Shown here: one piece after another, positions 28,391 to 37,210 of the stretch
Layout of the letters: each line of letters starts with the position of its first letter
Numbering within the stretch: position 1 is the first letter of the stretch
Translations under genes and position numbers: made by a program
NCBI RefSeq assembly: GCF_038562415.1
Contig: NZ_JBCFBA010000003.1
Coordinates: forward strand, 152,717 to 216,716
Source: Solidesulfovibrio sp.
GTDB lineage: Bacteria > Desulfobacterota > Desulfovibrionia > Desulfovibrionales > Desulfovibrionaceae
DNA: 64,000 bases
Reading direction: 5' to 3'
The notes under the pieces: generated by a model
Database searches by the model: none
What the model was told of the DNA's origin: nothing
What the model saw: only the letters and a program-made list of their open reading frames with translations

Positions 28391-31300
28391 CTAATCAAAC
28401 CACTCGTCGTCCTCGTCGATGGGCGTAAACCCGCGCCGGATCGTATTCTCCGTGACCACGCGCGGGTCCACGAACTGCAGCAGGTAGTCCGGGCCGCCGG
28501 CCTTGGAGCCCACGCCCGACATCCTGGAGCCGCCGAAGGGCTGGCGCCCGACCATGGCCCCGACGCAGTTGCGGTTGAGGTAGAGGTTGCCCACGCGGAA
28601 TTCCTTGCGGGCCTTCTCCAGGTGGCGGGGGCTGCGGGAGTAAACGCCGCCGGTAAGCGCAAAGGGCGTGCCCATGGCCCAGGCGATGGCCTGATCGAAG
28701 CTTTCGGCCTTCATGACGGCCAGGATCGGGCCGAAGACCTCTTCCTGGGCCAGCCGATGCTCGGGCCGGATGCCGGCGACCACGACCAGGGGCGCGTAAT
28801 AGCCCTGGCCGGACGCCTGCCGCTCGACCAGGACCTTGCCTTCCTTGCGGGCGATCTCGAGGTATTGCCTGACCTTGGCCTGCTGGGACGCGTCGACCAC
28901 CGGGCCCATGGCGTTTTCGGGGTCCTCGGCCGGGCCGATCTTGAGGGACGCGCAGGCTTCGGTCAAACGCGTGATGAACTTGTCGTAGATGGAATCGACC
29001 ACGATGACGCGCGAGCAGGCCGAGCACTTCTGGCCCTGGAAGCCGAAGGCCGAGTAGACGACGCCCAGGATGGCCTCGTCGAGGTCGGCGTCGTCGTCCA
29101 CGATGATCGCGTTCTTGCCGCCCATCTCGGCGATGACCTTCTTGCAGTAGGCCTGGCCGGGATGGACCTTGGCCGCCTTTTCCTGGATGCGCAGGCCCGT
29201 TTCCATGGAGCCGGTGAAGGCGATGGTGCTGACTTTCGGATGCGCGACCAGGTGGTCGCCCATGACCGAACCGCGCCCCGGGCAGAAGTTGAACACGCCG
29301 TCCGGCAGGCCGGCTTCCTTGAAGATGTCCACCAGGCCGTGGCCGACCAGGGAGGCCAGGCCCGAGGGCTTGTACACGACCGTATTGCCCGTGACGATGG
29401 CGGCGGCGGTCATGCCCACGGAGATGGCCAGGGGGAAGTTCCAGGGCGCGATGACGGCGGCCACCCCCTTGCCCTCGTAGAACAGGTGGTTCTTCTCGCC
29501 GGGCTCGCGGCCCATGCGGCGCGGCGTGCCCAGGCGCACCGCCTCGCGGGCGTAGTATTCCAGGAAGTCGATGGCCTCGCCCACGTCGTTGTAGGCCTGG
29601 TCCCACTGCTTGCCGACTTCGAGCACCTGGGCCGCGGACAGGGCCACGATGTCGCGCCGGGCGATGGCCGCCGCTTTGAGCAGCACTTCGGCGCGCTCGC
29701 GGGGGGTCTTGTCGCGCCAGGCGGCGAAGGCCGCCTCGGCCGCCGCGATGGCCGCGTCCACCTCGGCCGTGCCGGCCTGGCAGACCTGGGCCAGGACCTC
29801 GGTCGGGTCGGCCGGGTTGACGGTGGGGATGCGGTCGGCGGTTGCGACGGCCTTGCCGCCGATCCAAAGGGGCAGCTCGCGCCCGGCCTTGGCCCGCACG
29901 GCGGCGATGGCTTCGGGGAAGGCTTTGCGCAGGGTTTCCACCGTGAAATCGGCCAGGGGCTCGTCGCGAAAGGCCGTGAGCCCGTCGAGCGAAGCGGGCG
30001 AAGCCGGAGCGGCCGTGGCTTTGGCCGGCGCCTTGGCCAGCTCGCGCTCCAGGGTTTTTTGCGGGTTTTCCAGCAGGATGTCCTCGGCCTCGCCGTCGGC
30101 GAAGCTCAGGCGCAGAAACGATTCGTTGGCCGTATTTTCCAGCAGCCGGCGCACCAGGTAGGCCATGCCGGGCAACAGCTCGCCGTAGGGGCAGTACAGG
30201 CGCACCCGGCCGGCGACCTTTAAAAGGCCCTTGCGCACGGGTTCGGCCATGCCGTAGAGCGCCTGGAATTCGTAGCGGTTTTCCGGCACGCCGAGCTGCG
30301 CCGCCGTCTCCATGACGTTGGAAATGGTGCGGATGTTGTGGGAGGCGCACTGGAAATAGACGAGGTCGCTGTTTTCAAGGATCAGCCGGGCGATTTTTTC
30401 GTGGGCGATGTCGGATTCGGGCTTGCGCGTCCACACCGGCACCGGCCAGCCCATCTGCTTGGCGATGACCGTCTCGTAGTCCCAGTAGGCGCCCTTGACC
30501 AGGCGGATGCCGAACGGCAGGCCCTCGGCCCGGCCCCAGGCGATGAGCGCGGCCGCGTCGTGCTCGGTGTCGCGCAGGTAGGCCTGGAGCACGATGGAGA
30601 GATACGGGTAGTCGCGAAATTCCGGCTCGGCCCGCAGGCGCTTGAACAGCTCGATGGTGATGTCCTTGTACTTGAGCTGCTCCATGTCGATGCAAAGCGC
30701 CCCGCCCATGGCGACAATTTTGCGGTAGACCGGGCGCAGGCGGGCCAGGATGCCCTCGACCGAGCCCTCGAAATCCATGGGCCTGGCCTGGGAAAAAAGC
30801 GCCGAGGGCTTGATGGAGGCGTTGACTTTCGGCGCGCTGCCCCAGTCCAGGCCGTCGGTGGCGGCACCGAAGGGCTTCCAGGAGGCCTGCTCGGCGGCGA
30901 TGGCGTCGAGCACTTCCAGGTAGCCGTCGCGGTAGGCGTCCGACTCGATCTCGGAGACCGTGGCCTCGCCGAGAAGATCGACCGTGAAGGCGAAGCCGTC
31001 CTTGCGGATCTTGCTCAAATTCTTGACGGCTTCCCTGGTCTGCTCGCCCACGATGAACTGCCGGGCCATGCCCTCGATGTTGGAGCGGATGGCCTTGCCC
31101 ATGAGCTTGGCCGCCACGCCGCCGAACATGCCCGATTTCTCGGCGCCCCACTTGAGCACGGCCGGAATGTCCCCGGCCTCGCCGCCGGTGAAGTACTCCT
31201 CGATGTGGCGCGACAGGTTTCCGGACGTGGTCAGGTAGGGCAGGACGTCCACGAACCGGAACAGCTGGACCTTGAAGGCCTCGTTCTGCATGGCCCAGTC

Positions 31301-31414
31301 CATGACCTTGCCGGTCCAGAAGCCCTTGTTGAAAATGGACGGCGACTCGCCGCGGATGCTGGCGAAAAAGGCTTTGCCACGCTGGCGTATGGCATCGTCG
31401 AGTGCGGGGTTCAT
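28391..31414 (-). CDS. putA: Bifunctional proline dehydrogenase / pyrroline-5-carboxylate dehydrogenase
   Basis: This 1007-aa enzyme turns proline into glutamate in two steps. The N-terminal half (about 1-440) is the FAD-dependent proline dehydrogenase barrel with DMEQLKYKDITIELFKRL, RLVKGAYWDYE and the substrate motif YLVRRLLENTANESFLR. The C-terminal half (about 480-1007) is the NAD-dependent aldehyde dehydrogenase: APWNFPLAISVGMTAAAI, FTGSMETG, catalytic Glu763 (AEMGGKNA) and nucleophile Cys797 (FQGQKCSACSR). There is no N-terminal ribbon-helix-helix repressor domain, so it is the trifunctional enzyme without a regulator; the lrp gene overlapping it by 4 nt supplies that role. GGAGAGGAG precedes ATG 31414. 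Confidence 0.96.
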   Translation of the reverse strand: MNPALDDAIRQRGKAFFASIRGESPSIFNKGFWTGKVMDWAMQNEAFKVQLFRFVDVLPYLTTSGNLSRHIEEYFTGGEAGDIPAVLKWGAEKSGMFGGVAAKLMGKAIRSNIEGMARQFIVGEQTREAVKNLSKIRKDGFAFTVDLLGEATVSEIESDAYRDGYLEVLDAIAAEQASWKPFGAATDGLDWGSAPKVNASIKPSALFSQARPMDFEGSVEGILARLRPVYRKIVAMGGALCIDMEQLKYKDITIELFKRLRAEPEFRDYPYLSIVLQAYLRDTEHDAAALIAWGRAEGLPFGIRLVKGAYWDYETVIAKQMGWPVPVWTRKPESDIAHEKIARLILENSDLVYFQCASHNIRTISNVMETAAQLGVPENRYEFQALYGMAEPVRKGLLKVAGRVRLYCPYGELLPGMAYLVRRLLENTANESFLRLSFADGEAEDILLENPQKTLERELAKAPAKATAAPASPASLDGLTAFRDEPLADFTVETLRKAFPEAIAAVRAKAGRELPLWIGGKAVATADRIPTVNPADPTEVLAQVCQAGTAEVDAAIAAAEAAFAAWRDKTPRERAEVLLKAAAIARRDIVALSAAQVLEVGKQWDQAYNDVGEAIDFLEYYAREAVRLGTPRRMGREPGEKNHLFYEGKGVAAVIAPWNFPLAISVGMTAAAIVTGNTVVYKPSGLASLVGHGLVDIFKEAGLPDGVFNFCPGRGSVMGDHLVAHPKVSTIAFTGSMETGLRIQEKAAKVHPGQAYCKKVIAEMGGKNAIIVDDDADLDEAILGVVYSAFGFQGQKCSACSRVIVVDSIYDKFITRLTEACASLKIGPAEDPENAMGPVVDASQQAKVRQYLEIARKEGKVLVERQASGQGYYAPLVVVAGIRPEHRLAQEEVFGPILAVMKAESFDQAIAWAMGTPFALTGGVYSRSPRHLEKARKEFRVGNLYLNRNCVGAMVGRQPFGGSRMSGVGSKAGGPDYLLQFVDPRVVTENTIRRGFTPIDEDDEWFD

Positions 31415-31887
31415 TGCTCCTCTCCGGGTTCTGGTGAAATGCCCAGGGGCAGGGCCCCTGTTTCCTTGACGGTTTGCAGCACCACCGTGGTATTGGTGTC
31501 GCGCACGGTGGACAGCCGGCCGATGACCTTGAGCAGTTCGGCCAGGCTGCGGGTGTCGGGCACGCGGACCTTGATGAGGTAGGCGGCCGAACCGGCCACG
31601 TAGTGGACCTCCTGGACACCGGGCACGGCGGCCAGTTGCTCCCCGGTGTCGATGGCGCCCACGGGCTCGTCGGTCTTGACGAAGGTGAAGGCCGTGAGGT
31701 CCAATTCCACGGCCGAGGGGTCGATGCGGGCCTCGTAGCCGATGATGACACCCTTGCGTTCGAGCTTGCGCACGCGTTCGAGCACGGCCGAGGGGGCCAT
31801 GGACACGGCCCGGGCGATGTCGGCGTTGGAGGTGCGGGCGTTGTCCTGAAGGATCATCAAAATGCGACGGTCGATTTCGTCGATCAT
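31411..31887 (-). CDS. Lrp/AsnC-family regulator of putA
   Basis: This 158-aa protein has an N-terminal winged HTH (DRRILMILQDNARTSNADIARAVSMAPSAVLERVRKLERKGVI) and a C-terminal RAM ligand-binding domain (VPGVQEVHYVAGSAAYLIKVRV). It is one domain pair of the normal Lrp length. It is first in the operon and overlaps putA by 4 nt, so it most likely senses proline or a related amino acid and controls proline use, as PutR does in other bacteria. AGGAG precedes ATG 31887. The proposed ligand is inference. Confidence 0.92.
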   Translation of the reverse strand: MIDEIDRRILMILQDNARTSNADIARAVSMAPSAVLERVRKLERKGVIIGYEARIDPSAVELDLTAFTFVKTDEPVGAIDTGEQLAAVPGVQEVHYVAGSAAYLIKVRVPDTRSLAELLKVIGRLSTVRDTNTTVVLQTVKETGALPLGISPEPGEEQ

Positions 31888-31911
31888 TCTTCGTTTCTCC
31901 TGATGTTGAGT

Positions 31912-31940
31912 TAAAAATTCGATTTGGCTGCGGTTGTCAA
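31912..31940 (-). promoter_or_regulatory. Promoter of the lrp-putA operon
   Basis: Read leftward: TTGACA, 17-nt spacer, TTTTTA. It lies 25 nt upstream of the lrp start. The divergent 5'-nucleotidase gene starts at 31995, so Lrp bound here may affect both. Confidence 0.5.
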
Positions 31941-31994
31941 GGGGTTTCTTCGGTTGTCGTCCGCCGGCTGGCGCAAAAAAGGAAAGGCGAGAAC

Positions 31995-33608
31995 ATGGCC
32001 CGATTCCGACAGGTTGCCACACTGCTCCTCACGTTGCTGCTTTCGGCCGCCACGGCCCTGGCCGGCGGGGATTTTTCGCTGACCATCCTGCACACCAACG
32101 ACATCCACGCCCATCTGGCCTCCTTCGACGAATACGGGGCGTTTTGCCCCAAGGACAAGGAGGCGGCCGGCAAGTGCCTGGGCGGCGCGGCCCGCCTGGC
32201 CACGGCCGTGGCCAGGGAGCGCGCCCAGGGCGGCCATTTCCTGCTCCTCGATGCCGGCGACCAGTTCCAGGGGACGCTTTTTTTCACCAAATACAAGGGC
32301 GAGGCCTGCGCCTTTTTCATGAACCGCCTGGGCTACCAGGCCATGGCCTTGGGCAACCATGAATTCGACGACGGTCCGGGTATTTTGGCGAATTTTATTC
32401 GGTCTCTCAAGTTCCCCATGCTGGCCGCCAATGTGGATGTGGAACATTCCCAGGAACTCAAGGGGCTTGTCGCGCCATACGTCGTTTTGGACATCGCCGG
32501 GCGCAAGGTCGGCATCGTCGGCGCCACCCAGCCCAAGGCCGACCGCATTTCCAGCCCCGGCCCCGACGTGGCCTTTCCGGCCTTCATCCCGTCCCTGGCC
32601 AAGGCCGTGGCGGCGCTCAAGTCCCAGGGCGTGGACATCGTGATTGTCCTCAGCCACGCCGGGTTTTCCGGCGACAAGAAGCTGGCCGCGTCCGTGCCCG
32701 GCATCGACGTCATCGTCGGTGGCCACAGCCACGTGCTTTTAGGCAACGGCTATCCCGAGGCCGTGGGGCCGTGCCCGCTGGTGGTGGACGGCCCGGACGG
32801 CGGCAGGACGTACCTCGTCACGGCCGGCTTCTGGGGCCGCTACCTGGGCGTTTTGCACGTGGATTTCGACGCGGCCGGCCGGGTGGCCAAGGCCTGGGGC
32901 AACCCCGTGGCCCTCGATGCCGCCATGCCCCAGGACCCGGCCACCTTGGCCGAGGTGGAGCGCTTCGCCACGCCGCTGGAAGCCTATCGCAAGACGGTGC
33001 TCGGCCAGGCGGCCTCGCCCGTGGGCGCGGCCATGTGCCGCCAGGAGGAATGCGCCGGCGGCGACCTCATGGCCGAGGCCCTGCTGGCCGGCGGGAAATC
33101 GCGCGGGGCGGTGGCCGCCCTGTACAACGGCGGCGGCGTGCGGGCCGGCATCGCGCCGGGCGACGTGACGCTCGGCGACGTGCTGACGGCCTTCCCCTTT
33201 CCCAACACGCTGGTGGTGGCCACGCTGTCCGGCCGGGATTTGCTGGCCGTGCTGGAGCACGGCGTGTCGGCCGTGGGGCTCCACGAAGGCAGCGGCCGGT
33301 TTCCCCAGGTGGCGGGCATCCGCTTCGCCTACGACCTGGCCCGTCCCGTGGGCAAGCGCGTGACCGGCGTGGAGGTGGCCGACGCGGCCGGCCGGTTCGC
33401 CCTGCTCGACCCCAACGCCGATTACCGCCTGGCGCTGACCGACTTCATGTTCCGGGGCGGCGACGGCTACGTGACCTTCGGCCGCAAGGCCCGGGATGTG
33501 GACGGCGACGGCGACCCCGTCTCGGAGTTGGCCGCCGCCTGGGTCAGGGCCCATTCGCCCGTGGACATCAAGCTCGACGGCCGCATCACGGCCTCGGGCG
33601 TGCAGTGA
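31995..33608 (+). CDS. Periplasmic 5'-nucleotidase / UshA-type phosphoesterase
   Basis: The 537-aa protein has a signal peptide (MARFRQVATLLLTLLLSAATALA). The metallophosphoesterase domain shows HTNDIHAH, DAGDQFQGT, GNHEFDDG, SHAGF and GGHSH, which bind two metal ions. The C-terminal half is the 5'-nucleotidase substrate domain (ALYNGGGVRAGIAPGDVTLGDVLTAFPFPN and DFMFRGGDGY). It likely removes phosphate from extracellular nucleotides for salvage. Cysteine pairs (CPKDKEAAGKC, CRQEEC) could make disulfides. It diverges from lrp and is followed by repeat copy B. Confidence 0.93.
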   Translation: MARFRQVATLLLTLLLSAATALAGGDFSLTILHTNDIHAHLASFDEYGAFCPKDKEAAGKCLGGAARLATAVARERAQGGHFLLLDAGDQFQGTLFFTKYKGEACAFFMNRLGYQAMALGNHEFDDGPGILANFIRSLKFPMLAANVDVEHSQELKGLVAPYVVLDIAGRKVGIVGATQPKADRISSPGPDVAFPAFIPSLAKAVAALKSQGVDIVIVLSHAGFSGDKKLAASVPGIDVIVGGHSHVLLGNGYPEAVGPCPLVVDGPDGGRTYLVTAGFWGRYLGVLHVDFDAAGRVAKAWGNPVALDAAMPQDPATLAEVERFATPLEAYRKTVLGQAASPVGAAMCRQEECAGGDLMAEALLAGGKSRGAVAALYNGGGVRAGIAPGDVTLGDVLTAFPFPNTLVVATLSGRDLLAVLEHGVSAVGLHEGSGRFPQVAGIRFAYDLARPVGKRVTGVEVADAAGRFALLDPNADYRLALTDFMFRGGDGYVTFGRKARDVDGDGDPVSELAAAWVRAHSPVDIKLDGRITASGVQ

Positions 33609-33628
33609 CGGGGAGGGAAGAGGTGGGG

Positions 33629-33670
33629 GACGCCTCCGGCGGCCAGGAGGGGATGATCCCCTCCTGGACC
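33629..33670 (+). repeat. GCCTCCGGCGGCC 3' hairpin element, copy B
   Basis: GACGCCTCCGGCGGCC, then arms CCAGGAGGGGAT and ATCCCCTCCTGG, then ACC. Starts 20 nt past the 5'-nucleotidase stop, in the same orientation as that gene. Confidence 0.85.
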
Positions 33671-33740
33671 TCCCCGCCGGGAGAGGCATGGCCACGCCGG
33701 GAGCCGGGCGTGTCCGCCGGAGACAGGCAGGCGTGAAGCC

Positions 33741-34352
33741 TTAGGCGCGCAGCTTCTTGGTGATCTCGGCGATGTGGCGGCCCTGGAAGCGGGCGCCGTC
33801 GAGTTCCGTCTCCGTGGGCATGCGCGAGCCGTCACCGCCGGCGATGGTGGTGGCGCCGTAGGGGCTACCACCGGTGATTTCGTCGATGCGCATCTGGCCG
33901 GCGTAGGCGTAGGGCAGGCCGATGACGATCATGCCCTGATGGAGCAGCGTCTGGATAAACGACATGAGCGTGGTTTCCTGGCCGCCGTGCTGGGTGGCCG
34001 TGGAGCAGAACACGCCGCCGGGCTTGCCGACCAGGCCGCCGCGCATCCAGATCTGGCCGGTGGCGTCCAGGAACTGGCGCATCTGGCCGCACATGTTGCC
34101 GAAGCGGGTGGGCGTGCCGAAGATGATGGCGTCGGCGTGTTCGAGCTCTTCCAGGGTGCACACGGGCACGGTGGACAGGGTTTTCTGCGCTTCGGTGGCG
34201 CCCATTTTTTCGATGATCTCGGCCGAAAGGGTTTCGGGGACGCGGCGCAGGGTGGCGGTGATGCCCGGCACCTGGTGCACGCCCTCGGCCACGGCCTGGG
34301 CCATGGCCGCCACGTGGCCGTAAAGCGAATAGTAGACGATCAGCACGTTCAT
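33741..34352 (-). CDS. wrbA: NAD(P)H:quinone oxidoreductase WrbA
   Basis: This 203-aa flavodoxin-fold enzyme reduces quinones by two electrons and limits oxidative damage. FMN binding is shown by the N-terminal [22 protein letters not shown]. Family motifs include [39 protein letters not shown] and [17 protein letters not shown]. Length is normal for WrbA. Single gene, convergent with the nucleotidase. It could help a strict anaerobe survive oxygen exposure. Confidence 0.95.
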   Translation of the reverse strand: MNVLIVYYSLYGHVAAMAQAVAEGVHQVPGITATLRRVPETLSAEIIEKMGATEAQKTLSTVPVCTLEELEHADAIIFGTPTRFGNMCGQMRQFLDATGQIWMRGGLVGKPGGVFCSTATQHGGQETTLMSFIQTLLHQGMIVIGLPYAYAGQMRIDEITGGSPYGATTIAGGDGSRMPTETELDGARFQGRHIAEITKKLRA

Positions 34353-34472
34353 AAGCCATGTGCTCCGTTTACGGGTTGACGATGCCTATTTTCTACGCGT
34401 CCCGTGGGCAAAGGGCAAGACCGGGCCGCTTGTCCGCCGGGGGGATACGGCCTAAACGAGGAAAAACGGATC

Positions 34473-34565
34473 ATGGAGCGGGGACACAACAGCATGCGAT
34501 CCCGTGATCGTCGCAGCAAGCCTTCGGCCATGGCCGGATACGGCGCGCCATGCCCACGGCCCTGA
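34473..34565 (+). CDS. Small ORF (30 aa) overlapping the ABC exporter start
   Basis: ATG 34473 has GAGGAAAAA upstream and reads MERGHNSMRSRDRRSKPSAM... to a TGA at 34565. That is 16 nt inside the following ABC gene, whose own start has no visible ribosome-binding site. This is the layout of a translationally coupled leader ORF. It could also mark a mis-assigned start of the ABC gene. No homology recognised. Confidence 0.3.
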   Translation: MERGHNSMRSRDRRSKPSAMAGYGAPCPRP

Positions 34566-37102
34566 CCTGCCTGGAGGCCGTGGCCGAGGCCCATGGCCTG
34601 GCCTGCGACCGGCGCTCCCTGGCCGACCGTTTCGGCCTGGGCGGGGCCGAGCCCGATACGGCCACGCTCCTGGCCATGGCCGCTTCGGTGGGGCTGGCCG
34701 CAACGGCCGCCGTCATGGACGTGCGCGGGATGGCCCGGGACGGCCGTTTTCCGCTGATTGCCCGGCTGGCCAACGGCAATTCCGTGGTGGTCGTGGGCGT
34801 GCGCGAGGACGCCCACGCCTTCCGCGTGCGCGTGGCCGACCCGCTGGCCGCGACGCCGGGTTCCTTCGAGGTGGACGAGGAGGGCTTTTCCCGCAGCCAT
34901 GCCGGGGAAGTCATCCTGGTCGTCCCGCGCCTGGCCCGCTCGGGGCTGCGCGCCCTGGCCATGGTCGGCCGGCACCACGGCCTGCCCCTGTCCCACGACG
35001 GCCTGGCCCACGCCCACGGCTTCGATGCCGCCGAACCGACACCCGACGAGCTGGTCGCCGTGGCCGTCAAGGAAGGCCTCAAGGCCGAGGCCCGCCGGCT
35101 CGCCCCGGACGAGTTGACCGAACTCGGCGGGGCCTATCCGGTCCTGGCCGTCCTGGTCGATGACCGGGTGGTCATCCTGGCCGGCTGCCGCCGCGACGCG
35201 GCCGGGTCCACCGTGGACGTGGTCGATCCCACCCGCCTGCCGCCCGTGCGCGAGACGGTGCCGTTGGCCACCTTCGCCGCCGGCTGGGACGGCCGGGCCA
35301 TCCTTTTGCGCCGGTCCTACAGGCTGACCGACGAGAACCAGCCCTTCGGCCTGCGCTGGTTCGTTCCGGAGATCCTGCGCCACCGCAAGGAATTCACCGA
35401 CGCGGCCGTGGCCGCGGTCATGCTCTACGTGCTGGCCCTGGCCATGCCCATCTATTTCCAGATCGTCATCGACAAGGTGCTCACCCACAAGGGGCTGTCC
35501 ACCTTGCAGGTCCTCAGTTGCGGCATGCTCGTGGCCCTGGCCTTCGAGGCCGGCTTCACCTACCTGCGGGGCATCCTGGTGCTGCACGCCGCCTCGCGCA
35601 TCGACATCCGGGTGGCCGGCCGCACCTTCGCCCGGCTGACCTCCCTGCCGCTGCGCTTTTTCGGCCAGTCGCGCGTGGGCGTGCTCATCCAGCACATGCA
35701 GCAGGCCGACAAGATTCGGGAATTTTTAAGCGGCAAGCTCTTTTTCACGCTGCTCGACGCCCTGGCCCTGGTGGTCTTCATCCCGGTGCTTTTTTTCTAC
35801 AGCGTGCCGCTGACCTTGCTCGTGTTGGGCCTGAGCCTCGTGCTCGGCGTCTTTCTGGCCGTGATCGTGCCCGTCCTGCGCGCCCGGCTGCTGACCCTCT
35901 ACAAGGCCGAGGGCGACCGGCAGTCGTTTCTGGTCGAGACCATCCGGGGCATGGAGACGGTCAAGGCCCTGTCGCTCGAGCCCTCGCGACGCCGGGGCTT
36001 CGAGGACGCGGCGGCCAGGGCCGTTTCCACGCGCTTCACCGTGGGGCGCATCGGCAACGCCGCCACCGCCTCGGTGGGGTTCCTGGAAAAGGTCATGATC
36101 CTGTGCATCCCCTGGATCGGCGTGTTCCTCGTCTTCGACGGCAGCCTGAGCGTGGGCGCGCTGATCGCCTTCCAGATGCTGGCCGGCCGCGTGACCCAGC
36201 CCCTGGTGCAGATGGTTTCCCTTGTCCAGGAGTACCAGGAAAAGGGGCTGGCCGTGAAAATGCTGGCCGCCATCATGAACGAGCCGCCCGAACGGGCCGG
36301 TTCGGGCGAGGGCGTGCGGCCCAAGCTGGCCGGCGAGGTGGTTTTCGAGGCCGTGACCTTCCGCTACGGCCCGGACGCGGCCTCGCCGGCGGCGCTTTGC
36401 GGCCTGACGGTGCGGTTCGCCGCCGGCCAGATGATCGGCGTGGCCGGTCGCAGCGGCTCGGGCAAATCGACGCTGGCCCGGCTGATCCAGGGCCTGTACG
36501 CGCCCACGGAAGGCAGCATCCGCTTCGACGGCCACGACCTGCGCGAATGCGACGTGGCCCACCTGCGCCGCCAGATCGGCGTGGTGCTCCAGGACAGCTT
36601 CCTTTTTTCCGGCACGGTGCGGGAGAATATCGCCATGGCCCGGCCGGGCGCCACCATGGACGAGGTGGTCTGGGCGGCGCGGCTTTCCGGGGCCGAGGAG
36701 TTCATCCGGCGGCTGCCGCGCGGCTACGACACGGTGCTCGAGGAAAACGGCTCCAACCTGTCCGGCGGCCAGCGCCAGCGCCTGGCCATTGCCCGGGCGC
36801 TGTTGACCAACCCGCGCATCCTGATCCTCGACGAGGCCACTTCGGCCCTCGACGCCGAATCCGAGGCCATCGTCCAGGACAACATGGCCCGCATCGGCCG
36901 GGAGCGCACGACCATTGTCATCAGCCACCGCCTGTCCATGCTGGCCGGCGCGGACGCCATTCTGGTACTCGACGCCGGGCGCCTGGCCGATTATGGAACC
37001 CACGGCGAACTGCTTGCGCGCTGCGCGGTCTACCGCGACCTCTGGAACAGCCAGAACCGGCACGTCATGCGGATGCCGGCCACGACGAATAAATTAACCT
37101 GA
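34550..37102 (+). CDS. Type I secretion ABC transporter with two tandem C39-like domains
   Basis: The 850-aa protein begins with two consecutive C39-peptidase-like domains (about 1-128 and 129-268). Both are degenerate: the first has TALTCLEAVAEAHG and GNSVVVVGV where active peptidases have DCG...C and NHFVV, and the second has LRALAMVGRHHG with no Cys. A six-helix membrane domain (about 280-560) follows, then an ATPase domain with Walker A GRSGSGKST (634-642), LSGGQRQR (738-745) and Walker B ILILDEATSALD. Inactive C39-like domains in HlyB/LapB-type exporters bind the unfolded substrate. One such domain is usual. No HlyD or substrate gene adjoins. Confidence 0.88.
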   Translation: MPTALTCLEAVAEAHGLACDRRSLADRFGLGGAEPDTATLLAMAASVGLAATAAVMDVRGMARDGRFPLIARLANGNSVVVVGVREDAHAFRVRVADPLAATPGSFEVDEEGFSRSHAGEVILVVPRLARSGLRALAMVGRHHGLPLSHDGLAHAHGFDAAEPTPDELVAVAVKEGLKAEARRLAPDELTELGGAYPVLAVLVDDRVVILAGCRRDAAGSTVDVVDPTRLPPVRETVPLATFAAGWDGRAILLRRSYRLTDENQPFGLRWFVPEILRHRKEFTDAAVAAVMLYVLALAMPIYFQIVIDKVLTHKGLSTLQVLSCGMLVALAFEAGFTYLRGILVLHAASRIDIRVAGRTFARLTSLPLRFFGQSRVGVLIQHMQQADKIREFLSGKLFFTLLDALALVVFIPVLFFYSVPLTLLVLGLSLVLGVFLAVIVPVLRARLLTLYKAEGDRQSFLVETIRGMETVKALSLEPSRRRGFEDAAARAVSTRFTVGRIGNAATASVGFLEKVMILCIPWIGVFLVFDGSLSVGALIAFQMLAGRVTQPLVQMVSLVQEYQEKGLAVKMLAAIMNEPPERAGSGEGVRPKLAGEVVFEAVTFRYGPDAASPAALCGLTVRFAAGQMIGVAGRSGSGKSTLARLIQGLYAPTEGSIRFDGHDLRECDVAHLRRQIGVVLQDSFLFSGTVRENIAMARPGATMDEVVWAARLSGAEEFIRRLPRGYDTVLEENGSNLSGGQRQRLAIARALLTNPRILILDEATSALDAESEAIVQDNMARIGRERTTIVISHRLSMLAGADAILVLDAGRLADYGTHGELLARCAVYRDLWNSQNRHVMRMPATTNKLT

Positions 37103-37133
37103 CCCCCCTTCAAACGTTTCTGGGGGGAGGGGC

Positions 37134-37192
37134 GCGGGGAGGGAACCCTTTCCATTGCTGCGGGCCGCGTGGCCCGAGGGTTCCCTCCCCGC
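37134..37192. repeat. 15-bp inverted repeat between the ABC and trmFO genes
   Basis: Arms GCGGGGAGGGAACCC (37134-37148) and GGGTTCCCTCCCCGC (37178-37192) flank a 29-nt loop that itself contains GGGCC...GGCCC. A second dyad with CCCCCC...GGGGGG around AAACGTTT lies just upstream (about 37103-37127). Likely a terminator for the ABC gene; a structured 5' region for trmFO is the alternative. Confidence 0.5.
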
Positions 37193-37210
37193 ATTCCCGG
37201 AGTCTTCACC

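Noticed and set aside
28391..31414. PutA as its own DNA-binding repressor
   Set aside because: The protein starts directly with the dehydrogenase region and has no ribbon-helix-helix; the overlapping lrp gene supplies the regulator.
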